64,000 bases of DNA from Microbacterium sp. ABRD28 (GCF_003850245.1 NZ_CP031015.1:806001-870000), one strand, 5' to 3'. Counted from the stretch's first letter, positions 32,444 to 41,791 are shown. Numbers and translations are program-made. Notes: generated by a model not told the origin, from the letters alone.

Positions 32444-33874
32444 ATGAGCGCCGAGATCAGGAGCCGAGCCGCATCGATCGAGGGGTCAGCCCTCGGCGGC
32501 TTCGGCGTTCAGCCTCCCACGCGTGCGGAGCTGCGCGCTCAGGGGAAGGCGCATCGGTCAGACCTGCCGCTGGCCGCCCATGCCGAGTCCGGGGCGGATC
32601 GGCCGGACCGGGACGCGGTCGGGGTGCTTCGCGCGCAGGAGGACGCTCGGGAGCACGGGCTGATCCCGCTGAGGTACGGCCGGATGGCCGCATCCCCGTT
32701 CGCCTTTCTTCGCGGCTCGGCAGCGGTCATGGCCCGAGACCTGGCGGCGAGCCCCTCGACCGGCCTGACCGTGCAACTGTGCGGAGACGCGCACGTGGCC
32801 AGTTTCGGTATGTACGCGGCGCCCGACCGGTCGTTGGTGTTCGACCTGAACGACTTCGATGAGACGTATCCGGGCCCTTTCGAGTGGGACGTCAAACGCT
32901 TGGCCGCCAGCGTCGTCGTGGCCGCCCGTGCTGGCGGGGCGAGCGATGCCGCGAGGCACGCGGCGGCGGTCACCACAGTGAAGTCGTACCGGAAGACCAT
33001 CGCCGCCATGGCCGCCATGCCTCCCCTGGAGGCGTGGTACGCGCGGGTCGAAGTGGACGAGCTCGCCGCACGTCTTCGGCGCACGGCGCTCGGCAAGGGG
33101 GTGCGGCGGGCCGCGAAGAAATCACTCCGCAACACCGGCGACGTGGCTGTCGGCAAGCTGACCGAGGCCGCGCCCGACGGACGGCTGCGTTTTCGCGCCG
33201 ATCAGCCCCTCCTCGTGCCCGTCGACGACCCCCTCGAGTCGGGTATCGATGCACGAGTGGCAGTTCTCTTCGACCGATACCTCTCCACCCTCACCCCTGA
33301 CCGGCAGGTGCTCCTGAGTCGGTTCGGCTACCGGGCCGTGGCCCACAAAGTCGTCGGAGTGGGGAGCGTCGGCACGCGGGCGCTCGTCCTGTTGTTCGAG
33401 TCCGGGGACGGCGATGCACTGCTTCTTCAGGTGAAGCAAGCGGGTCGATCAGTCCTCGAGACGATATCGCCAGCCGCATCCACGTCGCCGGAGCACGCGG
33501 GGCGTCGCGTGGTGGACGGGCAGCGGCTGCTCCAGGCGGCGAGCGATCCCTTCCTCGGCTGGACCGAAGGCACCCGCCTCCCACGCCGGGAGTACTTCGT
33601 GCGCCAACTGCGAGACATGAAGGGCGGTGTCGACCTGACCGCCTTGGATGGCGAGGGTCTGGCGATGTACGGCCGCGTGTGCGGCGCGGTCCTCGCTCGG
33701 GCCCACGCCCGCGCAGGTTCGGCGGCGATGATCGCCGGCTACCTCGGCGGTTCCAGCGCCTTCGACGAGGCCGTCGCGTCGTTCGCCGTGGACTACGCCG
33801 ACGTGACCGAGCGCGATCACGCGGCGCTGTGCGCGGCCATCGCCGACGGCGTGGTCCCCGCCACAACCGTCTGA
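32444..33874 (+). CDS. DUF2252 family protein
   Basis: The 476-residue protein matches DUF2252: RYGRMAASPFAFLRGSAAVMA, QLCGDAHVASFGMYA and FDLNDFDETYPGPFEWDVKRL, followed by QVKQAGRSVLE. The family has a distant kinase-like (APH-type) look, with the HVASFG and DLNDFD segments resembling a catalytic loop and metal-binding Asp, but no substrate has been established to my knowledge. It is preceded by a 116-base gap without another gene and followed by the KhtT-like gene. Confidence 0.9.
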   Translation: MSAEIRSRAASIEGSALGGFGVQPPTRAELRAQGKAHRSDLPLAAHAESGADRPDRDAVGVLRAQEDAREHGLIPLRYGRMAASPFAFLRGSAAVMARDLAASPSTGLTVQLCGDAHVASFGMYAAPDRSLVFDLNDFDETYPGPFEWDVKRLAASVVVAARAGGASDAARHAAAVTTVKSYRKTIAAMAAMPPLEAWYARVEVDELAARLRRTALGKGVRRAAKKSLRNTGDVAVGKLTEAAPDGRLRFRADQPLLVPVDDPLESGIDARVAVLFDRYLSTLTPDRQVLLSRFGYRAVAHKVVGVGSVGTRALVLLFESGDGDALLLQVKQAGRSVLETISPAASTSPEHAGRRVVDGQRLLQAASDPFLGWTEGTRLPRREYFVRQLRDMKGGVDLTALDGEGLAMYGRVCGAVLARAHARAGSAAMIAGYLGGSSAFDEAVASFAVDYADVTERDHAALCAAIADGVVPATTV

Positions 33875-33924
33875 GCCGGCAACGGATCGGCCCGGGGTGC
33901 CCCCGGCTTCAGGAGGAAGGCACG

Positions 33925-34221
33925 GTGATTCGACTCCTCGCGCCTCGACTGATCCGTGGCAGAGGATGCACCCGCATGTTTATCATCAGCGGTATGGGCA
34001 GCCACGTGCGGAAAGTCGAGATGCCAGGTATCGGGACGCGATACGACGTCGCCGGAAATCGGGCCCCACAGCGCGTGTCGGTCATCGAGCACAGGGATGG
34101 CCGGCGCGAGATCTATTCGTTCGAAAACAGCTCGACCGACCCCACCTCCGTGATCGAGCTCTCCGCCGAACAGGCTCGCCTCCTGGGAGCAGTACTCAAC
34201 GGTTCGTACATCACCGACTGA
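33925..34221 (+). CDS. KhtT-like N-terminal domain, putative antiporter regulatory subunit
   Basis: From residue 24 the 98-residue product reads MGSHVRKVEMPGIGTRYDV, then VIEHRDGRREIYSF. This resembles the N-terminal domain of KhtT, the regulatory subunit of K+/H+ antiporters. The TrkA-C domain that normally follows is missing. The GTG at 33925 has AGGAGGA upstream; an ATG at 33994 would begin exactly at the conserved part and may be the true start. The antiporter gene follows after 6 bases, which supports the role. Confidence 0.75.
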   Translation: MIRLLAPRLIRGRGCTRMFIISGMGSHVRKVEMPGIGTRYDVAGNRAPQRVSVIEHRDGRREIYSFENSSTDPTSVIELSAEQARLLGAVLNGSYITD

Positions 34222-34227
34222 CCCGAG

Positions 34228-35802
34228 ATGACGATCCTCGACGGCCAGGTGCAGCCACCCGGCGTGAACATCGTGGGCGCGCCCTTCGGGATCCCCATCA
34301 ACGAGTTGATCGCCGTCGGTGCGCTCCTGCTTGTCGCAGCGCTGCTCGCCCGGCTCGGTCGGCGCATCGGCCTTCCGACCATCCCGTTCTTCATGGCGAC
34401 GGGGATCCTGCTCGGACCGGGCACGCCGGGCCCCGTGCTGATCGACGATCCCGCGGTCATCGAGTTCCTGGCCACGATGGGTCTCGTCCTTCTGCTGTTC
34501 CACCTCGGAGTGGAGTTCCCGCTCGAGCAGGTGCGAGCCAGCGGCGGACGCCTCGTCCTCGTCGCATTCACCTACATCGGTCTCAATGTCAGTGGCGGGA
34601 TCGTCTTCGGACTGTTCCTGGGGTGGGGCGTCGGTGAGGCCCTGGTGATCGGCGGTGCCCTGGGAATCTCCAGTTCCGCGATCGTCACGAAACTCCTCAT
34701 CGAGCTGCGCCGCCTCGCCAACGCGGAGACTCCGTTGATCCTCGGGATCATCGTCGTCGAAGACCTGTTCCTGGCCCTGTATCTTTCGCTCCTGACGCCG
34801 ATTCTGGGTGACGCGGAGTCACCGCTGGCACTCGTCGTCGATATCGGAACGAGCTTCCTGTTCCTTCTCGTCCTGCTGGTCGTTGCACGATTCGGGGGGC
34901 GTGTCATCGCCGCCGTCATTCGAAGCCGGGAGGAGGAGCTGCTCACCATCGGTGTCGTCGGCCTGGTCTTCCTCGTCGCCGGTACCTCCGCCGAGTTGGG
35001 GGTGTCGGATGCGATCGGGGCGCTCATGATCGGCCTCGTCGTCTCGCGGACGTCTTTGAAAGATCGGGTCGAGCGCGTCGTGCTGCCCTTGCGGGATGTC
35101 TTCGCGGCGGTGTTCTTCATCGCGTTCGGGCTCACCATCGACGTCCGTGAGCTCGGCGACGTCGTCCTCCCCGCGCTCCTCGCCGTGCTCCTCACGGTGA
35201 CGCTGAATGTGGTCGCCGGCGTCATCGCCGCTCGGATGTACCGGCTCAATCAACGTGCCGCAGCGAACATCAGCCTCACGCTTCTCGGGCGCGGAGAGTT
35301 CTCGCTCATTCTCGCGTCGCTTGCAATCGCTGCCGGTCTCGACGAGAGGGTCGGTCCGTTCGTCGCGCTCTACCTGCTGATCCTCGCGGTGCTCAGCCCC
35401 CTCGCGGCATCCCGCTCGCACATGCTCGCGCGGATACTCCCGGACCGACTCTTCCGAGGCAACTTCACCTACGTTCGCGAGCTCACGACGTCTTCAGAGT
35501 GCACGCACCTCGACAGTCTCGTCGTCAACGAGCCGGACGGGCCGCTGGAGTGTCGACGCTGCCGAGAAGACGGCCTCGAGTGGGTACACCTGCGTCTGTG
35601 CACCAGCTGCGGGAACATCGCCTGCTGCGACGACTCGCCGGGGCGTCACGCCACCGAGCATTTCACCGCCTCCGGACATCCGATCATCGCGTCCGCGGAA
35701 CCGGGCGAAACCTGGCGATTCTGCTATGTCGACGAGCTGCTCCTCCCGGATTCCGCGAAAGGCACCTCCGACCCCGCGGTCTCCGACGGGCCGCTTCGCT
35801 GA
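34228..35802 (+). CDS. CPA2-type cation/proton antiporter with C-terminal UBP zinc finger
   Basis: Residues about 20-400 of this 524-residue protein form twelve or so membrane helices of the KefB/KhtU-like antiporter family, with GLPTIPFFMATGILLGPG, LLLFHLGVEFPL and GVSDAIGALMIGLVVS. The tail, about 425-505, is a UBP-type zinc finger: C-x2-H, then CRRC, CTSCGNIACC, H-x3-H and a GHPI stretch ending WRFCYVDE. UBP fingers bind the ubiquitin C terminus in eukaryotes; bacterial ones have no known partner. With the KhtT-like protein it should export K+ (or NH4+) in exchange for protons. Confidence 0.88.
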   Translation: MTILDGQVQPPGVNIVGAPFGIPINELIAVGALLLVAALLARLGRRIGLPTIPFFMATGILLGPGTPGPVLIDDPAVIEFLATMGLVLLLFHLGVEFPLEQVRASGGRLVLVAFTYIGLNVSGGIVFGLFLGWGVGEALVIGGALGISSSAIVTKLLIELRRLANAETPLILGIIVVEDLFLALYLSLLTPILGDAESPLALVVDIGTSFLFLLVLLVVARFGGRVIAAVIRSREEELLTIGVVGLVFLVAGTSAELGVSDAIGALMIGLVVSRTSLKDRVERVVLPLRDVFAAVFFIAFGLTIDVRELGDVVLPALLAVLLTVTLNVVAGVIAARMYRLNQRAAANISLTLLGRGEFSLILASLAIAAGLDERVGPFVALYLLILAVLSPLAASRSHMLARILPDRLFRGNFTYVRELTTSSECTHLDSLVVNEPDGPLECRRCREDGLEWVHLRLCTSCGNIACCDDSPGRHATEHFTASGHPIIASAEPGETWRFCYVDELLLPDSAKGTSDPAVSDGPLR

Positions 35803-36435
35803 TCACCCTCTCTCCGACCCGAGCTTGCGGATCGTGCTGTCCAGGGTGGAGCGAACGTGCCCGGGATCGATCTTCGGTTCGTGCCCGCGTCGGACGTCGT
35901 CGGCCCAGCTCATGGCGATGAATCGCATCACCCCGGCAAGGAGGTGGGTGATGAGCTCCGCTTGCGCGGAGAGATCTGAGGCGTCCTCCTCGGGCCATTG
36001 CGTGCGGAGGCGGAGCTGGATGATTTCCTCCAGCTCTTCCTCGATCATGGAGAGGCGTTCCATCTGCCGCGCGACCAGCGCGGGGCTGGTGCCGACCGCG
36101 TGGATCCGGGCCGCGAGGAGCGTCGGGTCGGCAGCCATCTGTCCGGGTTCGATATGGATCAGTTCGACTGCGCCCTGGAGCAGCGGGCCCTTCGCGGCGA
36201 CATACGCGCGTGCCGCGCGCTGGTCGATCGCGGGTCCGCCCGGACCGAGAAGGGCGAGGTCTTTGGTCTTGAAGTGGTTGAAGAAGGTGCGCTGGCTCAC
36301 CCCGGCGAGCTCGCAGATCATGTCGACCGTGACCGCCTCGTAGCCGTGCTCCAGAACAAGGTCGATCGCAGCGCGCTCGATGAGGACGCTCGTCTCGACC
36401 GCGTCGCGGCGGCGGTTCGGCGGGGTGGTCGACAT
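35803..36435 (-). CDS. TetR-family regulator of the ABC exporter
   Basis: The 210-residue protein has the helix-turn-helix VTVDMICELAGVSQRTFFNHFKTKDLALLG near residues 36-65, in the branch with an N-terminal Arg-rich tail. The start at 36435 is 18 bases after the permease stop, making it the last gene of the ATPase-permease-regulator operon. Two TGCAG-type inverted repeats upstream of the ATPase gene are its probable sites. Its stop abuts the antiporter stop. Confidence 0.9.
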   Translation of the reverse strand: MSTTPPNRRRDAVETSVLIERAAIDLVLEHGYEAVTVDMICELAGVSQRTFFNHFKTKDLALLGPGGPAIDQRAARAYVAAKGPLLQGAVELIHIEPGQMAADPTLLAARIHAVGTSPALVARQMERLSMIEEELEEIIQLRLRTQWPEEDASDLSAQAELITHLLAGVMRFIAMSWADDVRRGHEPKIDPGHVRSTLDSTIRKLGSERG

Positions 36436-36452
36436 GATCTGCGGCTCCTTGG

Positions 36453-37751
36453 TCACTCGTACCGAAGCGACTCGATGGGGTCCTGCCTGGCGGCTCGGCG
36501 GGCGGGGAGCACGCCGGAGAGGAACGCGATGAGCATGATGATGACGATGACGCCGATCACGTTCGCAGGGGTGAACAGAAGGATCTGCAGTCCGGGGAGC
36601 GCGGAGAGCACGGTGTCGGCGAGGGCGACGGACAGCACCGAGCCCAGTCCGATCGCAACCACGGCGCCGATCACCGAGCCGAGGAATCCGATGAAGACAG
36701 CCTCGAGGCTGAACAGGGTGAAGACCCGGGCGTTGGACATGCCCATGGCCTTCATGAGGCCGATCTCGCGGGTTCGTTCCTGCACGCTCATCAGCAGGGT
36801 GTTGATGATGCCGAAGGATGCCGCGACGAGCGCGACCACCGCGAAGGCGTTGAGCACCCCGATGATGCCGTTGATGATGGTCTGGACGATGCCCAGCTGA
36901 TCTTCGATCGTCTGCCCGGCGAGGTCTGCGTCGGCGAGGTCGTCCTTCACCCGCTGAATCTCCTCCGCCGTAACGGTCTCGCCGTCCTCCGGCTGGAGCT
37001 GCGCGACCGCGAGCGGCCACGCGTCGGGGGCTCCGTCCGCCGACTGGGCATCGGCGATGACCGTCGTGAGCGCCGAGTTGGCGCCGGCGCCCGCGGCGAA
37101 GAGGCTCTCGCGAGCGACGCCCACGACGGTGGCCGTCACCTCCTGTTCCTGCTGTGCCGCGTCGGTGTAGCCGAGGGTCACGGTCTCGCCGATCGACTCC
37201 TCGGCGGTACTGAAGCCCAGCGCGTCGACGAACTCCTCGGGCAGCACGATCTGATCTTGCGAGCTTTCCTGATCGAGCTGTTCGCCGGCGACGAGGTCAC
37301 TCTGGCCGATGGAGGATGTCGGGTTGATGTCGATCTCGTAGCGCGTGTCGGAGGAGGAGTCCGACTCGGCGATCCAGTCGACGGTCACCCCGCTGATCGC
37401 TTCGACGTTGCGGACGCCGTCGATCTGCTCGATCGCGTCGATGTCGTCGCTGTTGAGCAGGGTGCCGGATGTCAGCGGGTTGCCGGCGGCGCCCTGCTGG
37501 CGGCCATCGGGGTCGTACTCGGTCGGGCCGTCGCCGGTGTCGACGGTGGCCGCGGGACTGACGAGCAGGATGTCGCCGTCGCTGAGCGTGGCCACCTGGC
37601 GTTCGACGTAGTCGTTCACGCCGGCCCCGAGGGCGGTGGTGAGGGTCAGCGTGAAGGCGCCGACGAAGAGGCTCAGAACGGTGAGGGTGGTGCGCAGCTT
37701 GCTGCGGAAAGCATTCTTCGACGCCATCCTCACGATGTCGGTGGTCTTCAT
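36453..37751 (-). CDS. FtsX-like ABC transporter permease (MacB type)
   Basis: The 432-residue protein has one helix near the N terminus (LTVLSLFVGAFTLTLTTALGAG), a long extracellular domain (about 50-270) and three C-terminal helices with the FtsX signature (SVQERTREIGLMKAMGMSNARVF at about 320-342). This is the MacB/LolE-like topology without the fused ATPase. It overlaps the ATPase gene by ATGA. The substrate may be a peptide, lipid or drug and cannot be read from sequence. Confidence 0.92.
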   Translation of the reverse strand: MKTTDIVRMASKNAFRSKLRTTLTVLSLFVGAFTLTLTTALGAGVNDYVERQVATLSDGDILLVSPAATVDTGDGPTEYDPDGRQQGAAGNPLTSGTLLNSDDIDAIEQIDGVRNVEAISGVTVDWIAESDSSSDTRYEIDINPTSSIGQSDLVAGEQLDQESSQDQIVLPEEFVDALGFSTAEESIGETVTLGYTDAAQQEQEVTATVVGVARESLFAAGAGANSALTTVIADAQSADGAPDAWPLAVAQLQPEDGETVTAEEIQRVKDDLADADLAGQTIEDQLGIVQTIINGIIGVLNAFAVVALVAASFGIINTLLMSVQERTREIGLMKAMGMSNARVFTLFSLEAVFIGFLGSVIGAVVAIGLGSVLSVALADTVLSALPGLQILLFTPANVIGVIVIIMLIAFLSGVLPARRAARQDPIESLRYE

Positions 37752-38467
37752 GCCGCCACCCCCGTTCGGGCGACGATCTGTCCGTCGGCGATCGTCACGG
37801 CGCTGTCGCAGCGCGCGGCGAGGTCGGGGTCGTGGGTGACCACGACGAGGGTGATGCCGCGATCACGCTGAAGACCGAACAAGATGTCCTCGACCTGGGC
37901 CCCCGTGGCGGTATCCAGGTTGCCGGTGGGCTCGTCGGCGAAGATCACTGACGGGTCGTTCACGAGGGCCCGGGCGATCACCACGCGCTGCTTCTGTCCG
38001 CCCGACAGGTCGTTGGCGCGGTTCTTGGCCTTGTCGGCCAGGCCGAGCGCCTCGAGAGAGGCCATCGTGCGCTCGCGCCGCTCGGCCGCGGGCATTCCGG
38101 CGATCACGAGCGGCAGGCTCACGTTCTCGAACACCGTCTGGCCGGCGGTGAGGAAGAACTGCTGGAACACGAACCCGAACGTCTTGTTGCGCAGCGGGTT
38201 CAGCTCACCCGCCCGCAACCGTGAGGCGGGACGGCCTTCCACCTCGACATCACCGGTGGTCGGTTTGTCCAGGAGCGCCAGCAGGTGCATCAGCGTCGAC
38301 TTGCCCGACCCCGACTTCCCGACGATCGCGACCGAGCGGCCGCGTTCCACGCTCAGATCGACACCGCGCAGCGCGGTGAACGCCGACTCCCCCTTCCCAT
38401 ACGTCCGGGTCAAGGATCTCGCCCTGAGGACCGCCGGCTGCGCGCCGGCGCCATCCGCTTCTGACAT
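37748..38467 (-). CDS. ABC transporter ATP-binding protein (MacB/LolD type)
   Basis: A 239-residue ATPase with Walker [10 protein letters not shown] (50-58), ABC signature LSGGQKQRV and Walker B VIFADEPT, in the LolD/MacB subgroup. It is the first gene of the operon, with the FtsX-like permease and TetR regulator after it. Two palindromes lie in the 70 bases upstream of its start. Confidence 0.94.
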   Translation of the reverse strand: MSEADGAGAQPAVLRARSLTRTYGKGESAFTALRGVDLSVERGRSVAIVGKSGSGKSTLMHLLALLDKPTTGDVEVEGRPASRLRAGELNPLRNKTFGFVFQQFFLTAGQTVFENVSLPLVIAGMPAAERRERTMASLEALGLADKAKNRANDLSGGQKQRVVIARALVNDPSVIFADEPTGNLDTATGAQVEDILFGLQRDRGITLVVVTHDPDLAARCDSAVTIADGQIVARTGVAA

Positions 38468-38493
38468 GGCAACCTGCCTTCCTGTCTTTAATG

Positions 38494-38506
38494 TGCAGTG
38501 ACTGCA
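38494..38506. promoter_or_regulatory. TetR-type operator, proximal
   Basis: TGCAGTGACTGCA is a perfect palindrome with 6-base arms around one base. It lies 27 bases upstream of the ATPase start codon and resembles the second site 42 bases away. Confidence 0.6.
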
Positions 38507-38535
38507 GATTAATCCATACGAACTGCAGAAAACAA

Positions 38536-38548
38536 TGCAGAGACTGCA
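38536..38548. promoter_or_regulatory. TetR-type operator, distal
   Basis: TGCAGAGACTGCA has 5-base arms around three bases and differs from the proximal site by one base. The centres are 42 bases apart, about four helical turns, with a CTGCAG between them at 38523-38528. Confidence 0.6.
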
Positions 38549-38704
38549 AAATATGCTGGAAGGGCAGCCTCCGTCGTCGGTTCCGCGACTTCATCCTCCG
38601 AGGGTGAGGCGACGGCGCCGGACGGGTCGTAGCGTCGCTTCGTCCTCGGCGCCACACCACCGGTCGGTGGTCGGCTGCCTCGGAGATCGATCGAAGGAGA
38701 AGCG

Positions 38705-39232
38705 ATGAGCACGAAGAACCTCGCACTGGTCGTCGGATCGTATGACGACACCGCGCAAGCATCGGAGGACTATCAGGCGCTGCGGAGCGGTCAGGACTCC
38801 GGGGGGTACGAGATCATCGGTGCCGTGGTGCTCACCCGTGACGAAGACGGCAAAGTCCAGGTCAAAGAGCATGGCGACAAGTCGGTCGGCCGAGGTGCGG
38901 CCATCGGCGCCGGTGCGGGAGTCGTGGTGGGCCTGTTCGCTCCACCCCTGCTCGCCGCCACGGCGGTGGGCGCGGGAATCGGAGCGATCCTGGGGAAGAT
39001 CAAGAAGAACCGCGAGGAGAAGCAGTTCGGCGTCGACGTCGACGAGTACCTCAGTCCCGGCACATCAGCCGTGATCGCCGTCGTCGACGACACGTGGGCC
39101 GATCGCGTCGAGAAGGCCCTGGTCCGCTCCGACAAGCGCATCAGCAAGGCCATCGACTCCGACGACTACGACCGGCTCCGCAGGGCGATCGAAGAGTCAG
39201 CCGACGACGTCGTGCAGCAGATCAACTCCTGA
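38705..39232 (+). CDS. DUF1269-type membrane or stress protein
   Basis: The 175-residue protein starts with a ferredoxin-like strand-helix pattern (LALVVGSYDDTAQASEDYQAL), has a Gly-rich hydrophobic hairpin near 62-98 (GRGAAIGAGAGVVVGLFAPPLLAATAVGAGIGAILG) and ends in a soluble domain. This matches DUF1269. The function is not known. AAGGAGAAGCG precedes the ATG. It is divergent from the ABC exporter operon. Confidence 0.85.
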   Translation: MSTKNLALVVGSYDDTAQASEDYQALRSGQDSGGYEIIGAVVLTRDEDGKVQVKEHGDKSVGRGAAIGAGAGVVVGLFAPPLLAATAVGAGIGAILGKIKKNREEKQFGVDVDEYLSPGTSAVIAVVDDTWADRVEKALVRSDKRISKAIDSDDYDRLRRAIEESADDVVQQINS

Positions 39233-39311
39233 GGTCCTCGCGTCCGGGGTCGCGTCAGCTCGAGTGAGCGATCGGTCCGCCCGGCCGGCAGACGTGCCGC
39301 CGGCGCCGGCG

Positions 39312-39959
39312 CTATGGCTGCAGTCGTTCGACGCTCCAGTCACCCAGGGATTCGTCACGGGTGAACACCAGCCGGTCGTGCAGGCGCGACGTGCGGCCCT
39401 GCCAGAACTCGATCCGTCGAGGACGCAGCCGGTAGCCGCCCCAGCGCGCGGGACGGGGCACTTCGCGCCCCTCGGGGAAGGCCGCCTCGACCTCCGCCAC
39501 GCGCGCGTCGAGCTCGGCGCGCGACCCGATCGGCTGCGACTGCGCGCTCGCCGTCCCCGCCACGCGCGACCCATGCGGCCGCGAAGCCCAATAGGCGTCC
39601 GACTCCGCGTCGTCGACAGCCGCCACCTCGCCGGTGACGTTCACCTGCCGGTGCAGCGTGTACCAGGGGAAGAGGAGGGTCGCCACGGGATGAGCCGCGA
39701 GTGCCCGCCCCTTCCTCGACGACCGGTCGGTGTAGAACACGAAGCCGTCGGCATCCACGGCGCGCAGCAGCACGGTCCGACTCGACGGTGTGCCGTCGGG
39801 GTCGACGGTGCCGAGCACCATCGCGTTCGGCTCGTAGACACCGCGCGCCGCGGCATCCTCCACCCAGGCTGCGAACTGCACGATCGGATCGTCCGCGACA
39901 TCCGATTCATTCAGACTTTCGGCGCCGTAGTCGGTGTGTCGGGCGAGCGGGTCGGTCAC
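39312..39959 (-). CDS. pdxH: Pyridoxamine 5'-phosphate oxidase
   Basis: The 215-residue length and motifs fit PdxH: RTVLLRAVDADGFVFYTDRSSRKGRAL at about 61-87 (FMN and phosphate binding), LLFPWYTLHRQVNVTG at about 95-110 and the C-terminal signature IEFWQGRTSRLHDR. It oxidises pyridoxine or pyridoxamine phosphate to pyridoxal phosphate with FMN and oxygen. It is a single gene; a LysR gene on the same strand lies 34 bases beyond its start. Confidence 0.95.
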   Translation of the reverse strand: MTDPLARHTDYGAESLNESDVADDPIVQFAAWVEDAAARGVYEPNAMVLGTVDPDGTPSSRTVLLRAVDADGFVFYTDRSSRKGRALAAHPVATLLFPWYTLHRQVNVTGEVAAVDDAESDAYWASRPHGSRVAGTASAQSQPIGSRAELDARVAEVEAAFPEGREVPRPARWGGYRLRPRRIEFWQGRTSRLHDRLVFTRDESLGDWSVERLQP

Positions 39960-39993
39960 AGCATCGACCTTAGCGATCTCGATCCGGGGGGAG

Positions 39994-40914
39994 TCAGGAT
40001 GCCGCGTGGGCCGCCTCGATCTCGGCGGCCTTCGCCTGGAGGATGGAGAGGACGGTGCGCACCGCGAGGCGCTCGGCGGTGTCGGGACGCAGCAGTGCGA
40101 CGATGTCTCGCTCGGAATCCACCCCGCGCAAGGGCTTGAGGATCACCCGTCCCGGGTCGATCCCGCCCGAGGTGGACCGGGGGATGAGGGAGACTCCGAA
40201 GCCCGCGGCGACGAACGCTTCGACCATCCGCAGATCGCTGATGCGCTGGAAGATCGTCGCCCTTCGTCCCGCGGCCTCCTCGATGTCGTGGAGGATGCGT
40301 TCGAACGGGAACCCGATGGGCACCCCGATCCACGGTTCGTCGACGACGTCGGCGGCGGTGAGGTAACTGCGGCCCGCGAGCCGGTGATCGGCCGGGAGGG
40401 CGATGTCGAGTGCCTCGGTCATGAGCGGGACCACCCGAAGCCCCCGCCCACCCCAGGCACGCGCACCGCGCAGGGAGTGGGCCAGCACGATGTCGTAGTC
40501 AGCGGTCAGCGAGGGGAAGTCCAAGAGCTCGTGGTCCCCGTCCGCGCACGACAGGATCAGCCCGGGGGTGCGCGACACCTCCTGCAGGACGCCCGGCAGC
40601 AGCACCTGGCCCGCCGAGGGGAAGGTGGCCAGGCGGACCTCGCCGCTCGGGTGATTGCGGAACTCGTCCCAGAGGGCGGTGGCGCGCTCGAGTGCGACGG
40701 CCACCTCTCCGGCGCTGCGAGCCAGCGCGTGGCCGGCGCTGGTGAGCTGGATGCCGCGCCCGACGCGCTCGGTGAGGGGGAGGCCCGCCTCGCGCTCGAG
40801 CACCTTGAGCTGCTGCGAGACCGCCGACGGGGTGCGGTGGGTGGCGGCGGCGACGGCGGTGATGCTGCCGCGTTCCGCCAGCTCGCGAAGAAGGTCCAGT
40901 CGTCGCACATCCAT
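39994..40914 (-). CDS. LysR-family transcriptional regulator
   Basis: A 306-residue LysR protein with winged helix at residues 5-36 (LDLLRELAERGSITAVAAATHRTPSAVSQQLKVLE) and a typical effector domain. It is divergent from a 40-residue membrane-peptide gene across about 130 bases. Regulation of that small gene, or of itself, is possible. Effector unknown. Confidence 0.92.
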   Translation of the reverse strand: MDVRRLDLLRELAERGSITAVAAATHRTPSAVSQQLKVLEREAGLPLTERVGRGIQLTSAGHALARSAGEVAVALERATALWDEFRNHPSGEVRLATFPSAGQVLLPGVLQEVSRTPGLILSCADGDHELLDFPSLTADYDIVLAHSLRGARAWGGRGLRVVPLMTEALDIALPADHRLAGRSYLTAADVVDEPWIGVPIGFPFERILHDIEEAAGRRATIFQRISDLRMVEAFVAAGFGVSLIPRSTSGGIDPGRVILKPLRGVDSERDIVALLRPDTAERLAVRTVLSILQAKAAEIEAAHAAS

Positions 40915-41045
40915 GAAGAAAAGCTACAGTGACATTGCAGAACTGTGCGCTTGTGCTGAAAGGTCGACGGACCGAGGATAGGAGGGTCGAGTAAGAGCAA
41001 CGGGGCTCGTCGTACATCGACGTTCACTGTCTGAAAGGTCCGACC

Positions 41046-41168
41046 ATGGTCGTCTTCCTCGCGCTCCTCGCTGCCACCGCCGTCGCCGCCATCGCCGGCG
41101 CGGTCTCGCTCACCGTCACCGACGGGTACGGCCGCGTGCCGGCCCGCTCCTACGCCCGCGCCATCTGA
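41046..41168 (+). CDS. Small membrane peptide of 40 residues, unknown
   Basis: The frame MVVFLALLAATAVAAIAGAV continues to a conserved-looking polar end (TDGYGRVPARSYARAI). It has one hydrophobic helix and a GAAAGG site 7 bases upstream. Codon use is fully GC3-biased, as in real genes here. It is divergent from the LysR gene and stands alone. I recall similar short peptides beside regulators in related genomes but cannot name a family. Confidence 0.6.
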   Translation: MVVFLALLAATAVAAIAGAVSLTVTDGYGRVPARSYARAI

Positions 41169-41251
41169 GCCCGACGCGCGCGACCGCTCCCCACGAGTCG
41201 TCGCGCGCGACCGCTCGGTGCAGGCGTGCCCGCACCGTAGGCTTGACGACC

Positions 41252-41791
41252 ATGGCCGCCGGCGCAGTGATGCACACCTTCGAGGTGCAGCTGGCGGATG
41301 TCGATCGCGGTGTCTACGACGAGGTGACGGTGCGCGCAGCGCGTCATCCGTCCGAGACCGACGCGTACATGGTCACCCGGGTGCTGGCCTACCTGCTCGA
41401 GTACGAAGAGGGCGTCGCCTTCAGCGGCGGGATCTCGTCCACCGAGGAACCCGCCGTGCTGATCCGCGACGCGACCGGTCGCATCACGGCGTGGATCGAA
41501 GTCGGGGCGCCTGACGCCGGGCGCCTGCACTTCGGCAGCAAGCTCGCCGACCGCACCACCGTGTACACCCACCGTGATCCGGCGAAGGTGCGGGCGGGAG
41601 TGGCGGGCAAGACGATCCACCGCGCCGACGACATCGTGCTGCACAGCTTCGACCCGGGCTTCATCGACGCCGCCGTCGCAGCCCTCGCCCGGCGCAACAC
41701 CGTGACCCTGTCGGTGACCGAGCGCCAGCTCTACCTCGACCTCAACGGCACCGCCCTCAGCTCCGCGATCCACGACGAGCCGCTCGTCTGA
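41252..41791 (+). CDS. YaeQ family protein
   Basis: The product (179 residues from ATG 41252) matches YaeQ: TFEVQLADVDRGVYDEVTVRAARHPSETDAYMVTRVLAYLLEY, then ITAWIEVGAPDAGRLH. The fold is related to restriction-type nucleases (PD-(D/E)xK-like), and the family was once linked to haemolysin expression, but the function is unclear. A TTG start at 41243 would add three residues; ATG is preferred. Confidence 0.88.
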   Translation: MAAGAVMHTFEVQLADVDRGVYDEVTVRAARHPSETDAYMVTRVLAYLLEYEEGVAFSGGISSTEEPAVLIRDATGRITAWIEVGAPDAGRLHFGSKLADRTTVYTHRDPAKVRAGVAGKTIHRADDIVLHSFDPGFIDAAVAALARRNTVTLSVTERQLYLDLNGTALSSAIHDEPLV

